Assembly (NCBI GenBank): GCA_046154695.1
Contig: JBJXFI010000094.1
Location: 1-39,693 of the forward strand
Source: DALYLB01 sp046154695
GTDB taxonomy: Bacteria > Acidobacteriota > Blastocatellia > RBC074
Length of the DNA stretch: 39,693 nucleotides
Direction: 5' to 3'
Below the pieces are notes generated by a model. It was given only the letters and a program-made list of their open reading frames with translations. It did no database searches and was not told the DNA's origin. Below are positions 27,310 to 38,488 of this stretch, in pieces. Made by a program: the position numbers and the translations under genes. Each line of letters starts with the position of its first letter. Within the stretch, counting starts at the first letter, position 1.

Positions 27310-28134
27310 ATGAATTACCGAAAGAGCGGCATCGTTTTATTCTTTCTGTTGATGTTCGGCGCGCGCGCCGGGGCGCAGACGGCCATGCGCGCACTGCCGT
27401 TGTATGAGCAGTGTTCGGCGCTGCAGGGGGCGGGGGAGGCTCCGGGAGGGATTGCCGCGCTCAGGGACGGAGAGGCGTCGAAGCGGGTGAAGGCGGCCGA
27501 GGCGCTCGGGAAGAGCTGTGATTCGCGGGCGGTGGAGCCGTTGATCGCCGCGCTCAAGGATGCGGATGTTTCGGTCCGGCTGGCGGTTGCGGAGGCGCTG
27601 GGGAGACTCGGCGATCGCGGCGCCATCGATTCCCTGGTCGAGGCGCTCGCGGACGGCGACTGGCGCGTGCGCGTCGGGCTCGGGCGCTCGCTCGCCTCTT
27701 TTCAGACGCAGTCCTCTGGAAATGCCACGCTCAACGTGCTGGCCAATCCGGGCGAGACACGGGTGTCCGACGAGGGGGATATGCGGGCCCGCTGCGCCGG
27801 GGTGCTGCTGGTCAATCAGTTGCGGGATGTCCGCTTTTCACGAAAGGCCATCGGCTTCCTCTTCACCTTTCTCGGGAATGAGAATCCGGCGCTGCGCCGC
27901 ATCGCGGAAGAGACGGCGATGGAGTTGAAGAACACCCGCAACGGCTACCACGAGCTGGTCGGCATTCTGAAGCAGCATAACTTTCCCGAGTTTCGCCGCA
28001 AGGCGGCCTATTATCTGGGCCGGTTCAACCTGGATGCCGCCCGGCCGGCGCTGACCGAGGCCTCGATCGGCGATCGCGATCCGACGGTCCAGCGCGCCGC
28101 CAAAGAGGCGCTCGAATCGATGTCGAAGCCCTGA
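27310..28134 (+). CDS. exported HEAT-repeat protein
   Basis: A 274-aa protein with signal MNYRKSGIVLFFLLMFGARAGAQ. HEAT/PBS-lyase-type helical repeats follow from about residue 45: IAALRDGEASKRVKAAEALGK, AVEPLIAALKDADVSVRLAVAEALGRLG, IDSLVEALADGDWRVRVGLGRSLAS, then less regular repeats to the end (RRKAAYYLGRFN, DPTVQRAAKEALESM). These domains serve as protein-binding scaffolds. GGAGGAGG directly precedes ATG 27310. It overlaps nothing and ends 4 bp before hyuB, so it is very probably co-transcribed with it. Confidence 0.88.
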   Translation: MNYRKSGIVLFFLLMFGARAGAQTAMRALPLYEQCSALQGAGEAPGGIAALRDGEASKRVKAAEALGKSCDSRAVEPLIAALKDADVSVRLAVAEALGRLGDRGAIDSLVEALADGDWRVRVGLGRSLASFQTQSSGNATLNVLANPGETRVSDEGDMRARCAGVLLVNQLRDVRFSRKAIGFLFTFLGNENPALRRIAEETAMELKNTRNGYHELVGILKQHNFPEFRRKAAYYLGRFNLDAARPALTEASIGDRDPTVQRAAKEALESMSKP

Positions 28135-28138
28135 GCCT

Positions 28139-29722
<1,584 letters not shown>

Positions 29723-29933
29723 CGCCGGAATACCCGCGCAAAATTTGTAAAAAAATCATATTTGACCTGAAAATCGTGGACATTAGACGATAAATCGTTC
29801 ATGAAACAGGCATGGATCGCATCCACAATCTGAAATCGATCCGAATTTATTCGCTCCTATCCTGCTTTTTACCGTGATTATGACCGCGGGCGGAAAGTTT
29901 CTCCCCCGGTCGACACATCAACGGAGTACCAAC

Positions 29934-30374
29934 ATGGAGACGGACATGAATAAAATCAACATGGGACGTGTCTTGATCGCCGGCCTGGTGGCGGGAGTGG
30001 TGTTGAATTTCGGGGAGTTCCTGTTCAACAGCGTATTATTGGCCAAGACCATGGAAGAGGAATTGCGGAAACTCAATCTCGGACCGCCGACCAATACGTT
30101 CATTATCCGAGCGGTCGGGGTGACGTTCATGCTCGGCATCGCCATGGTGTACCTCTACGCCGCGATCCGGCCGCGATTCGGCCCGGGCGTGAAGACGGCG
30201 GTCTGCGCGGGGCTGTTCTGCTGGTTCTTCGTCTATTTGTATACCGGCTATATCAATCAGGCGCTGGGGATCATCTCGGTGAACCTGTTTTGGCTCAGCC
30301 TCGGTTGGGGGCTGATTGAATACTCCGCCGGCGCCATCGCGGGCGCCTGGTTGTACAAAGAGGACGCTTCATAG
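29934..30374 (+). CDS. small multi-pass membrane protein
   Basis: A 146-aa protein with four probable membrane helices: VLIAGLVAGVVLNFGEFLFN, FIIRAVGVTFMLGIAMVYLY, TAVCAGLFCWFFVYLYTGYI and LFWLSLGWGLIEYSAGAIAG. ACGGAG eight bases before ATG 29934 supports the start. The acidic E in helix 1 (NFGEF) and helix 4 (LIEYS) may be functional. No family is recognised. It precedes the double-YCII gene on the same strand, separated by a palindromic repeat. Confidence 0.8.
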   Translation: METDMNKINMGRVLIAGLVAGVVLNFGEFLFNSVLLAKTMEEELRKLNLGPPTNTFIIRAVGVTFMLGIAMVYLYAAIRPRFGPGVKTAVCAGLFCWFFVYLYTGYINQALGIISVNLFWLSLGWGLIEYSAGAIAGAWLYKEDAS

Positions 30375-30393
30375 GGAGCCCGGGGAGGAGAAT

Positions 30394-30443
30394 CTCACGC
30401 GAAGACGGCGAAGCGGAAACACAGGTGCTCGTTTTCGCGTGAG
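30394..30443. repeat. phrase-repeat palindrome (GCGAAGACG phrase)
   Basis: The left side CTCACGCGAA-GACG-GCGAAGCGG contains a GCGAAG phrase repeated at about a 9-bp step. CTCACGCGAA (30394-30403) pairs perfectly with TTCGCGTGAG (30434-30443), and the stem extends a few bases with one mismatch. It lies between the membrane-protein and double-YCII genes. Confidence 0.7.
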
Positions 30444-30498
30444 GCCCTTTCCATCTCTCTTCCCGCGTCCTGTTTACGCAAACTTTACAAGAGGCTGT

Positions 30499-31260
30499 AT
30501 GAAATCCGGAAGGTTTTTCTCGGGATCGATGTCGTTGTGTCTTTGCGTTGCGGCCATTGCCGCTCCATCGCACACGCGGGAAGCGTGGGCGCAGGTCGAA
30601 ACAAAGGCTCCTCAGTTCGAGTTGGAGGAGTATCAATTCGGCATGTTGCGAAAAGGGCCGAACCACGGCGCCGGAACGAAGGAAGAATCGGACAAGACGC
30701 AGGCCGGGCACATGGCGAATATTCAGAAGATGGCCCGGCTGGGCAAACTCATAGCCGCCGGCCCGATGGGGGACGACGGCAATTTGCGGGGAATCTTCCT
30801 CTTCAAGTCCTCGCGCGAAGAGGCCCGGGCCCTCGCCGCCGAAGATCCCGCCATCCGGGCGGGCCGGCTCGCCCTCGATCTTCATTCCTGGTATGGTCCC
30901 AAGGGGATCGGCGCGAAACTGAACGAAGAGTACCGCAAGGATTCGAACGTCAAGACGACCATGACCCGGTACTTTCTCGCGCTGCTCGGCAAGGGCCCGA
31001 AGGCGGCCGACGCAGCCTCTCTCGAAACGCAGAAGCTGCAGCTCGAACATTTGTGGAACGTACGGCGCATGCTCGACGCGAAGACCTTCGCCGCCGCCGG
31101 CCCCTTCAACGGCGCGGGCGGCCTCCGCGGCATCTTCGTCGTCGCGGCCAATTCCCTGGAAGAGGCGCGGGCGATCGTCGACGCCGACCCCGCCGTCAAG
31201 GCCGGGCAGCTCTCGGTGGAGATCCATCCATGGTGGGTGGCGAAGGAGGTCTGGCCATAG
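30499..31260 (+). CDS. exported protein with two YCII-related domains
   Basis: A 253-aa protein. The signal MKSGRFFSGSMSLCLCVAAIAA is followed by THTREAWAQ-like processing near residue 32. Two YCII-type domains come after it: one with EEYQFGMLRKGP, AGHMANIQKMARLGKLIAAGPMGDDGNLRGIFLF and EEARALAAEDPAIRAGRL; one with YFLALLGKGP, LEHLWNVRRMLDAKTFAAAGPFNGAGGLRGIFVV and EEARAIVDADPAVKAGQL. The parallel motifs show an internal duplication, so one chain can form the usual YCII dimer. GAGG lies five bases before ATG 30499. YCII domains are usually cytoplasmic, so export is notable. Function unknown. Confidence 0.88.
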   Translation: MKSGRFFSGSMSLCLCVAAIAAPSHTREAWAQVETKAPQFELEEYQFGMLRKGPNHGAGTKEESDKTQAGHMANIQKMARLGKLIAAGPMGDDGNLRGIFLFKSSREEARALAAEDPAIRAGRLALDLHSWYGPKGIGAKLNEEYRKDSNVKTTMTRYFLALLGKGPKAADAASLETQKLQLEHLWNVRRMLDAKTFAAAGPFNGAGGLRGIFVVAANSLEEARAIVDADPAVKAGQLSVEIHPWWVAKEVWP

Positions 31261-31327
31261 CGCGAAGGCTTTTTGACGATTTTTACACGCAAAATCAGGC
31301 CAAAAACATTCGGACACGGGAGATGAG

Positions 31328-31397
31328 CCACGGGGGACACGGGGAACACGGGGAAGCAAAAACAATCTTTTCCCCGTGTTCTCCGTGTCCCCCGTGG
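31328..31397. repeat. phrase-repeat palindrome (CACGGGGAA phrase), 28-bp stem
   Basis: The left arm (31328-31355) begins CCACGGGGGACACGGGG and holds three copies of a 9-10 bp phrase. The right arm (31370-31397) is its inverted copy with 27 of 28 matches around a 14-nt loop. It is the most perfect of the window's phrase palindromes. It lies 68 bp after the YCII gene. Confidence 0.9.
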
Positions 31398-31605
31398 TGA
31401 TGCCGTCTCAATTTTTGTTCTTTTGATTTAGTTTCTCGTTCATGCTGCGAGGGGGATGGGGAATACAAAAAACGAATGCCTGGATTGTATGATTTCGTCG
31501 TTTCCGCTCGGCGCCTTCATTCCGAGTTCTCAGTTCGATCTCCTTTTTTCTTATCCGGCCCTTTCTTACGTATGCTCTCGCGTGTGAAATTGGTCCGACC
31601 TGCAC

Positions 31606-31611
31606 TATAAT
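31606..31611 (+). promoter_or_regulatory. possible -10 element upstream of the nitrilase-family gene
   Basis: TATAAT matches the -10 consensus exactly, 97 bp before ATG 31708. No good -35 hexamer is visible 16-18 bp upstream, so recognition may rely on another factor or the match may be chance. Confidence 0.35.
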
Positions 31612-31707
31612 CCCGCCGCTGCGGCGCGGTTTCCGCACTCATCTCGACAATGAATCGGCAGAATGCGGCACTGGCGCGAGGTCCATCGTCCATTCCGGAG
31701 CGAAATT

Positions 31708-33057
31708 ATGCATTCAAGACGAGCTTTTTTCCCCATGCTGTTGCTGGCGCTCCTGGCGCCGGGACAATTCGCGCAAACTCCCAATCAGAATCCGGAAGGC
31801 TGGCAGCAGGCCTTTCCGCGCGAGGAGATTCGGCCGCAGTTCGCGTTCTGGCCGTCGGGCGGACGCGGCGGCAAGGGAAGCCTGGTCATCGCCTCGGACG
31901 GCAGGGAGGGCCTCGACGGATTCTGGGTCAAATCCTTCAATGTTACGGGCGGCAGAAGCTATCGCTTTCAGGCGTTTCGCAGCGTCGAGAATATCGACGT
32001 GCCCCGCCGCAGCGTGGTTGCGCGGGTGCTCTGGGTCGATGAGCAGGGAAAGGAAGTGCTGCGCGATTCGCCAGTGGCGGCCGGGTATTTGAAGGGCGCG
32101 CTTCCCGTCGCGGAGCCGGAATACCCAACCGACAAGGGAACCGACGCGAACGGGTGGACGGAGGTCTCGGATGTCTACCAGGCGCCCTCGAAGGCCGCGC
32201 GCGCGATCGTGGAGCTGCATCTGCGCTGGGCGCCGCGCGGGCGCGTCGAATGGAGCGAGGTCAGCTTCGCCGAGACCGCGCCGCTGCCGGAGCGCAAGGT
32301 GCGATTGGCTGCGGTTCACCTTCAGCCGCGCGGCGGCAAGACCCCGATGGAGAACTGCGAGAAGTTCGCGCCGCTCATCGCCGAGGCCGCCCGGCAAAAG
32401 GCCGATCTCGTCCTGCTGCCCGAAACGTTGACCTATTACGGGCAGGGGAAGAGTTATCTGGAGGTTTCGGAACCGATTCCCGGCCCCTCGACGCGGTATT
32501 TCGGCGAGCTGGCGAAGAAGCACAATCTATATATCGTCGCGGGCCTGCTCGAGCGCGACAAACACCTGATCTACAACGTCGCGGTGATGCTCGGCCCGGA
32601 TGGCGGCATCGTGGGCAAATATCGCAAGGTCGCGCTGCCGCGCGGCGAGATTGTGGGGGGCATCGCCCCCGGCAACGATTATCCCGTCTTCGATACGCGG
32701 TTCGGCAAGGTGGGGATGATGGTTTGCTATGACGGCTTCTTCCCCGAGGTCGCGCGACAGTTGACGATGCGCGGCGCCGAGGTGATCGCCTGGCCCGTTT
32801 GGGGATGCAATCCATTGCTGGCGCAGGCGCGCGCCGCCGAGAATCACGTCTATCTCGTCAGCAGCACCTATGAGGATATTTCGCGCAACTGGATGCTGAC
32901 GGCGATCTATGACCACACTGGAAACCCGATCACCTTCGCCGAGAAATGGGGGACGGTGATCGTCGCCGAAGTCGATCTCAACAAGCGACAGCACTGGGCG
33001 AGCCTGGGGGATTTCAAAGCCGAGATTCCCCGCCATCGCCCGGCGGAACCGAAGTAA
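31708..33057 (+). CDS. exported nitrilase-superfamily amidohydrolase with N-terminal beta-sandwich
   Basis: A 449-aa exported protein. The signal MHSRRAFFPMLLLALLAPGQFAQ is followed by a beta-sandwich-like domain (about 40-190: GFWVKSFNVTGGRSYRFQAF, EVSFAET) resembling carbohydrate-binding or CBM4/9-type modules. The C-terminal half is a carbon-nitrogen hydrolase with E239 in LLPETL, K307 in KYRKVALP and nucleophile C340 in MMVCYDGFFPE, the intact Glu-Lys-Cys triad. It should hydrolyse an amide, or less likely a nitrile, outside the cytoplasm. GGAG eight bases before ATG 31708 supports the start. The lctP gene follows on the same strand. Substrate is unknown. Confidence 0.9.
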   Translation: MHSRRAFFPMLLLALLAPGQFAQTPNQNPEGWQQAFPREEIRPQFAFWPSGGRGGKGSLVIASDGREGLDGFWVKSFNVTGGRSYRFQAFRSVENIDVPRRSVVARVLWVDEQGKEVLRDSPVAAGYLKGALPVAEPEYPTDKGTDANGWTEVSDVYQAPSKAARAIVELHLRWAPRGRVEWSEVSFAETAPLPERKVRLAAVHLQPRGGKTPMENCEKFAPLIAEAARQKADLVLLPETLTYYGQGKSYLEVSEPIPGPSTRYFGELAKKHNLYIVAGLLERDKHLIYNVAVMLGPDGGIVGKYRKVALPRGEIVGGIAPGNDYPVFDTRFGKVGMMVCYDGFFPEVARQLTMRGAEVIAWPVWGCNPLLAQARAAENHVYLVSSTYEDISRNWMLTAIYDHTGNPITFAEKWGTVIVAEVDLNKRQHWASLGDFKAEIPRHRPAEPK

Positions 33058-33156
33058 AACGAAGTCGAACAATACACGAAAGAGGGACCGGGGCGCCGGT
33101 CAGGGAAGAAGTTCGCCATCTCCTCGCCCCCTCTCCCTGAGTTCACCTCTTACAAT

Positions 33157-34788
<1,632 letters not shown>

Positions 34789-34814
34789 GATCCTTCAGGG
34801 AAAGCGAGCGAATC

Positions 34815-36107
34815 ATGATTCACGGAAGACTCATCCGCCTCATCGCCGTACTGGCGATAACTTGCGCGGCCGCGCAGGCGCAGCCGCCCGCGTTCGTCCC
34901 GAACTATGATGAAGCGAAGGTCGGGACCTTCTCGCTTCCCGATCCGCTGGTGATGGCGGACGGGACGAAGGTCGCAGACGCGCGCCAGTGGCGGAAGCGG
35001 CGGAGCGAGATTCTGCGGCTGTTCGAAACGCACGTGTATGGAAAGACGCCCGCCGCGCGCGCGCCGATTCAGTTCGAGGAGGTGAGCCGCGATGCCGCGG
35101 CCGTCGGCGGGCTGGCGACCCGGCGCGAGATCGCCATTTGGCTGCTGGGGAAGAAGGGCGGGCCGCGGATGAACCTGCTGCTTTACGTCCCGAACGGCGC
35201 GGCCGGCCCCGCGCCGGCCTTTCTGGGTATGAACTTCAACGGCAATCACGCGATCGAGGCCGATCCGAAGATCGCGCTGGACGCCGGGTGGATGCGCCGG
35301 GATGACGCCGGGGGGGTGATCAATAATCGCGCAACGGAAAAATCGCGCGGCTCGGAGGCCGGCCGCTGGGCGCTGGAGATGATTCTCAAGCGCGGGTACG
35401 CCGTGGCGACGTTCTATTGCGGGGACCTCTTCCCCGACCACAAGGATGGCCTAAAGGATTCGATCATTCCGCATCTTTCCAAGCCGGGACAGGCGGCGCC
35501 CGCGGAGGACGAGTGGAATGCGATGGGTGCGTGGGCCTGGGGTCTGAGCCGGGCGATGGACTTCTTCGAGCGCGACAAGGCGGTCGATGCGCGACGCGTC
35601 GCGGTCATCGGCCATTCCCGGCTGGGAAAAGCGGCGCTATGGGCGGGCGCGCAGGATGAGCGCTTCGCGGTGATCATCTCGAACGAGAGCGGCGAGGGCG
35701 GCGCGGCGCTCGCGCGTCGGACCTTCGGCGAGACCGTGGGCCGGATCAACGACTCGTTTCCGCACTGGTTCTGCGCGAACTACAAGAAATACAACGCCCG
35801 CGTGAACGATCTGCCGGTCGATCAGCACCTGTTGATCGCGGCGCTCGCTCCGCGGCCCGTGTATGTCGCGAGCGCCGCCGAAGATCTTTGGGCCGATCCG
35901 CGCGGGGAGTTCCTCTCGGCGCAGGCCGCCTCGCCCGTCTATCGATTGCTCGGCCGCGAAGCCATCGGCGACCGCCCGATGCCGGAGCTTCAGCATCCGA
36001 TCATGACGACGGTCGGTTATCACATACGCGCGGGGAAGCATGACGTGACGAACTATGACTGGGAACAGTATCTCAAGTTCGCGGATCTTCATCTGAAGCG
36101 GAAGTGA
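34815..36107 (+). CDS. exported CE15-like glucuronoyl esterase / acetyl xylan esterase-type hydrolase
   Basis: A 430-aa exported alpha/beta-hydrolase. The signal MIHGRLIRLIAVLAITCAAAQAQ leads to a domain with nucleophile S268 in GHSRLGKAAL, E291 in NESGEGG and H409 in GKHDVTNYDW, the catalytic set of CE15-type glucuronoyl esterases. Such enzymes cut ester links between glucuronic acid side chains of xylan and lignin alcohols. A GTG at 34785 overlapping the previous stop is an alternative start; ATG 34815 better fits the signal peptide. Glucuronate isomerase follows 107 bp downstream on the same strand, which strengthens the glucuronate connection. Confidence 0.87.
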   Translation: MIHGRLIRLIAVLAITCAAAQAQPPAFVPNYDEAKVGTFSLPDPLVMADGTKVADARQWRKRRSEILRLFETHVYGKTPAARAPIQFEEVSRDAAAVGGLATRREIAIWLLGKKGGPRMNLLLYVPNGAAGPAPAFLGMNFNGNHAIEADPKIALDAGWMRRDDAGGVINNRATEKSRGSEAGRWALEMILKRGYAVATFYCGDLFPDHKDGLKDSIIPHLSKPGQAAPAEDEWNAMGAWAWGLSRAMDFFERDKAVDARRVAVIGHSRLGKAALWAGAQDERFAVIISNESGEGGAALARRTFGETVGRINDSFPHWFCANYKKYNARVNDLPVDQHLLIAALAPRPVYVASAAEDLWADPRGEFLSAQAASPVYRLLGREAIGDRPMPELQHPIMTTVGYHIRAGKHDVTNYDWEQYLKFADLHLKRK

Positions 36108-36115
36108 GGAGCAAT

Positions 36116-36186
36116 CGTTTGGAGTTCCACCTTCAGGCGGGCAGGCTTTCGCCGAGGGCGCCGCGTAAACGCGGAACTCCGAACGG
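36116..36186. repeat. three-way-junction repeat, copy 2
   Basis: The outer stem CGTTTGGAGTTCC pairs with GGAACTCCGAACG (12 of 13). Inside are CCACC-TTCA-GGCGG (one A-C mismatch) and CCGCG-TAAA-CGCGG. It shares the layout and terminal sequences of copy 1 at 14892-14965. Where copy 1 has CCGCCC-AA-GGGCGG this one has CCGCG-TAAA-CGCGG, changed on both sides of the stem. It lies between the esterase and glucuronate isomerase genes. Confidence 0.8.
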
Positions 36187-36214
36187 GGTATTTTATACAA
36201 GGGAGAATACTTCG

Positions 36215-37627
36215 ATGGCATTATCTGCAGATCGTTATTTCGATCCGGATCCGAGGCAGAAAGAGATCGCGATTCATCTTTATCAGCAGGTGGCGGACAA
36301 ACCGCTCGTCTGCCCGCACGGGCACGTCGATCCGCGGATGTTCGCCGATCCCGATTATCAGTTCGGCTCGCCGGCTGATCTGTTGCTGATTCCCGATCAC
36401 TATATTTTTCGGATGCTCTATTCGCAGGGGATCGCGCTCGAGCGGCTTGGCGTGCCGCGCGCGGACGGCGGCGCGGTCGAGACGGACCATCGAAAGATCT
36501 GGCGGATCTTCGCGGAGAACTTTCATCTCTTCCGCGGCACGCCGACGGGGATGTGGCTGGCGCACGAGTTGCGGGATGTCTTCGGCGTGCAGGAGAAACT
36601 CGGCGCGAAGAACGCCGAGTCGATTTACGATCAGATTGCCGACTGCCTGGCGAAGCCGGAATTCCGGCCGCGCCGGATGTTCGAGCGGTTCAACATCGAG
36701 GTTCTGGCGACGACCGACGCCGCGCACGATCCGCTCGACCATCACAAGGCGATCCGCGAATCGGGATGGAAGGGCCGGGTCGTTCCCACGTTTCGCCCCG
36801 ACGCCGCGGTCAATATCGACCGGCCCGACTGGCAAGAGAGCGTGCGGGCCCTGGGCGAGGCGGTCGGAGAAGAGATCACGGGCTATCGGCGGTTGATCGC
36901 CGCGATCGAGAACCGCCGGGCCTTTTTCAAGTCGATGGGAGCGACCGCGACCGATCACGCCGCGCTGTCGCCGCTGACCGTGGAACTGTCCGACGCCGAG
37001 GCCGAGTCGATCTTCGCGCGCGCTCTGAAGGGGGCCGCGACATCCGATGACGCCGCGCGATTCACCGGCCACATGATCATGCAGAACGCGCGAATGAGCA
37101 TCGAGGACGGCCTCGTGATGCAGTTTCATCCGGGTTCGTACCGAAACCATAACGATGTGATTTTCGAGAAGTTCGGCTTTGACAAAGGCTGCGACATTCC
37201 GCTGGCGACGGAATACACGCGCAACCTGCGCCCGCTTCTCAACAAATACGGCAACGATCCGCGGTTGACGCTGATCCTCTTCACGCTCGACGAGACGACG
37301 TTCTCGCGAGAGCTGGCGCCGATCGCCGGCCATTACCCGGCGGTCAAGCTGGGCCCGCCCTGGTGGTTCCACGACAGCCTGAACGGCATGCGCCGCTTTC
37401 GCGATCAGGCGATGGAGACGGCGGGACTTTACAACACCGCCGGATTCAACGACGACACGCGCGCCTTCCCGTCGATCCCCGCGCGCCACGATCTCGCGCG
37501 CCGCGTCGACGCGAACTGGATCGCCGGCCTCGTCGTCCGCGGCATCGTGGATATGGACGACGCCGGCGAGATGATCCACGACGCGGCCTGGCGGATGGCG
37601 AAGCGGGCGTACAAGTTCGAGGGCTGA
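36215..37627 (+). CDS. uxaC: glucuronate isomerase
   Basis: A 470-aa uronate isomerase of the amidohydrolase fold, converting D-glucuronate to D-fructuronate (and galacturonate to tagaturonate), the first step of uronate catabolism. Motifs are CPHGHVDPRMFADPDYQFGSPADLLLIPDHYIFRML with H35 and H37, ATTDAAHDPLDHHKAI, VVPTFRPDAAVNIDR, MQFHPGSYRNHND, YPAVKLGPPWWFHDSLNGMRRFRDQAME and GFNDDTRAFPSIPARHDLARR. GGGAG before ATG 36215 supports the start. No uxuA, uxuB or kdgK is in the window. The substrate may come from the upstream CE15-type esterase. Confidence 0.96.
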   Translation: MALSADRYFDPDPRQKEIAIHLYQQVADKPLVCPHGHVDPRMFADPDYQFGSPADLLLIPDHYIFRMLYSQGIALERLGVPRADGGAVETDHRKIWRIFAENFHLFRGTPTGMWLAHELRDVFGVQEKLGAKNAESIYDQIADCLAKPEFRPRRMFERFNIEVLATTDAAHDPLDHHKAIRESGWKGRVVPTFRPDAAVNIDRPDWQESVRALGEAVGEEITGYRRLIAAIENRRAFFKSMGATATDHAALSPLTVELSDAEAESIFARALKGAATSDDAARFTGHMIMQNARMSIEDGLVMQFHPGSYRNHNDVIFEKFGFDKGCDIPLATEYTRNLRPLLNKYGNDPRLTLILFTLDETTFSRELAPIAGHYPAVKLGPPWWFHDSLNGMRRFRDQAMETAGLYNTAGFNDDTRAFPSIPARHDLARRVDANWIAGLVVRGIVDMDDAGEMIHDAAWRMAKRAYKFEG

Positions 37628-37654
37628 ATAGAATCGCTGTTTAAAAACTCCTCT

Positions 37655-37683
37655 TTGCTTTCGGGCTATGGCGGGACTATGCT
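37655..37683 (+). promoter_or_regulatory. possible promoter of the second antitoxin-toxin pair
   Basis: TTGCTT (37655-37660) and TATGCT (37678-37683) are separated by 17 bp, about 40 bp before ATG 37723. Both hexamers are weak matches, and no operator-like palindrome is seen. Confidence 0.35.
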
Positions 37684-37722
37684 TTGGTCAAAGAAAAATA
37701 TGGCCGGAATAAGGAAGACACA

Positions 37723-37974
37723 ATGCACGAAGTAACAATCTCAATTCCACAAGAAGCCCTGGTCGCGCTAAAACTTTCTCCCGAAGATGCTGCAAAGACA
37801 ATGCGACTGGCCGCCGCCGTCAAGCTGTACGAGATGGGGCAGCTCTCTTCAGGCGCCGCCGCAGCCCTGGCCGGCATTCCACGAGCGCTTTTTCTTGGCA
37901 AACTGGCGGATTATGGCGTTGTGACATTTCGTATGACTGAGAAGGAATTGGAGGAGGACTTGGCGAATGCCTGA
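37723..37974 (+). CDS. UPF0175-family antitoxin-like protein
   Basis: An 83-aa protein, MHEVTISIPQEALVALKLSPE and onward, then LAAAVKLYEMGQLSSGAAAALAGIPRALFLGKLADYGV. This is the UPF0175 pattern: a short N-terminal strand, a helix, and a helix-turn-helix-like segment. AAGGAAG before ATG 37723 supports the start. The toxin start (37967) overlaps its end by 8 bp in another frame. Members pair with DUF3368 PIN toxins, as here. Confidence 0.85.
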   Translation: MHEVTISIPQEALVALKLSPEDAAKTMRLAAAVKLYEMGQLSSGAAAALAGIPRALFLGKLADYGVVTFRMTEKELEEDLANA

Positions 37975-38448
37975 CGTTATTTCGGATACGTCGCCGATTC
38001 AATATCTTTTTCAGACAGGGCTTTGGATGTGCTACATGGTCTTTACGGCAGAATCACGGTTCCGGAAGCCGTTGCCGAAGAACTGAATGTTGGCCGGTTT
38101 CGGGGCGTGCACCTGCCGGAGATCTCCTCAATCGATTGGATTACAATCACAAAGCCCCATGGACAAAAGCTGTTGCCATTAGCTCCGGATCTCGGGCCCG
38201 GCGAACGCGAGGCGCTCGCGCTCGCCGTTGAAACAAAAGATTCGCTGCTTGTTCTTGACGATTCATTAGCCAGAAGATATGCGGGTTTGTTGGGATTGAG
38301 GATGACGGGGACACTTGGGGTTCTGTTAAAAGCAAAACAAAATGGGTATCTGAAAAGAATCGATACTGTGTTGAATAGTCTTGAAGAATTGGGATTTCAC
38401 CTCGATACGACAACACGCCGCGCCGTGCTGACTCTCGCCAACGAATAA
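37967..38448 (+). pseudogene. DUF3368-type PIN toxin, frameshifted near the N-terminus
   Basis: From ATG 37967 the reading MPDVISDTSPIQYLFQTGL matches the start of DUF3368 PIN proteins, with the first catalytic acid D7 in ISDTSP. Translation then runs out of frame and stops after 40 codons. From 38023 another frame continues the family sequence: LDVLHGLYGRITVPEAVAEELN, then LGPGEREALALAVE, LLVLDDSLARRYAGLLGLRMTGTLGVLLKAK. The join is in GGGCTTTGGATG (about 38018-38029), where one missing base, probably a T in the TTT run, restores a single frame of about 160 aa. The natural loss of the toxin, or a sequencing error in a short homopolymer, would explain it. The antitoxin is intact. Confidence 0.87.
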
Positions 38449-38488
38449 ATGGATTTCTTCAGCATTTCCATTCGTGAACATCTCGCAG

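Larger units (their letters stand above)
31261..31707. other. intergenic region with a long palindrome and possible promoter
   Basis: It contains the palindrome at 31328-31397 and a TATAAT at 31606-31611 (both listed separately). There is no coding sequence of family character. It separates the YCII gene from the nitrilase-family gene. Confidence 0.5.

Noticed and set aside
29755..29800. TTGACC upstream of the small membrane protein as a promoter
   Set aside because: No acceptable -10 hexamer at 16-18 bp.
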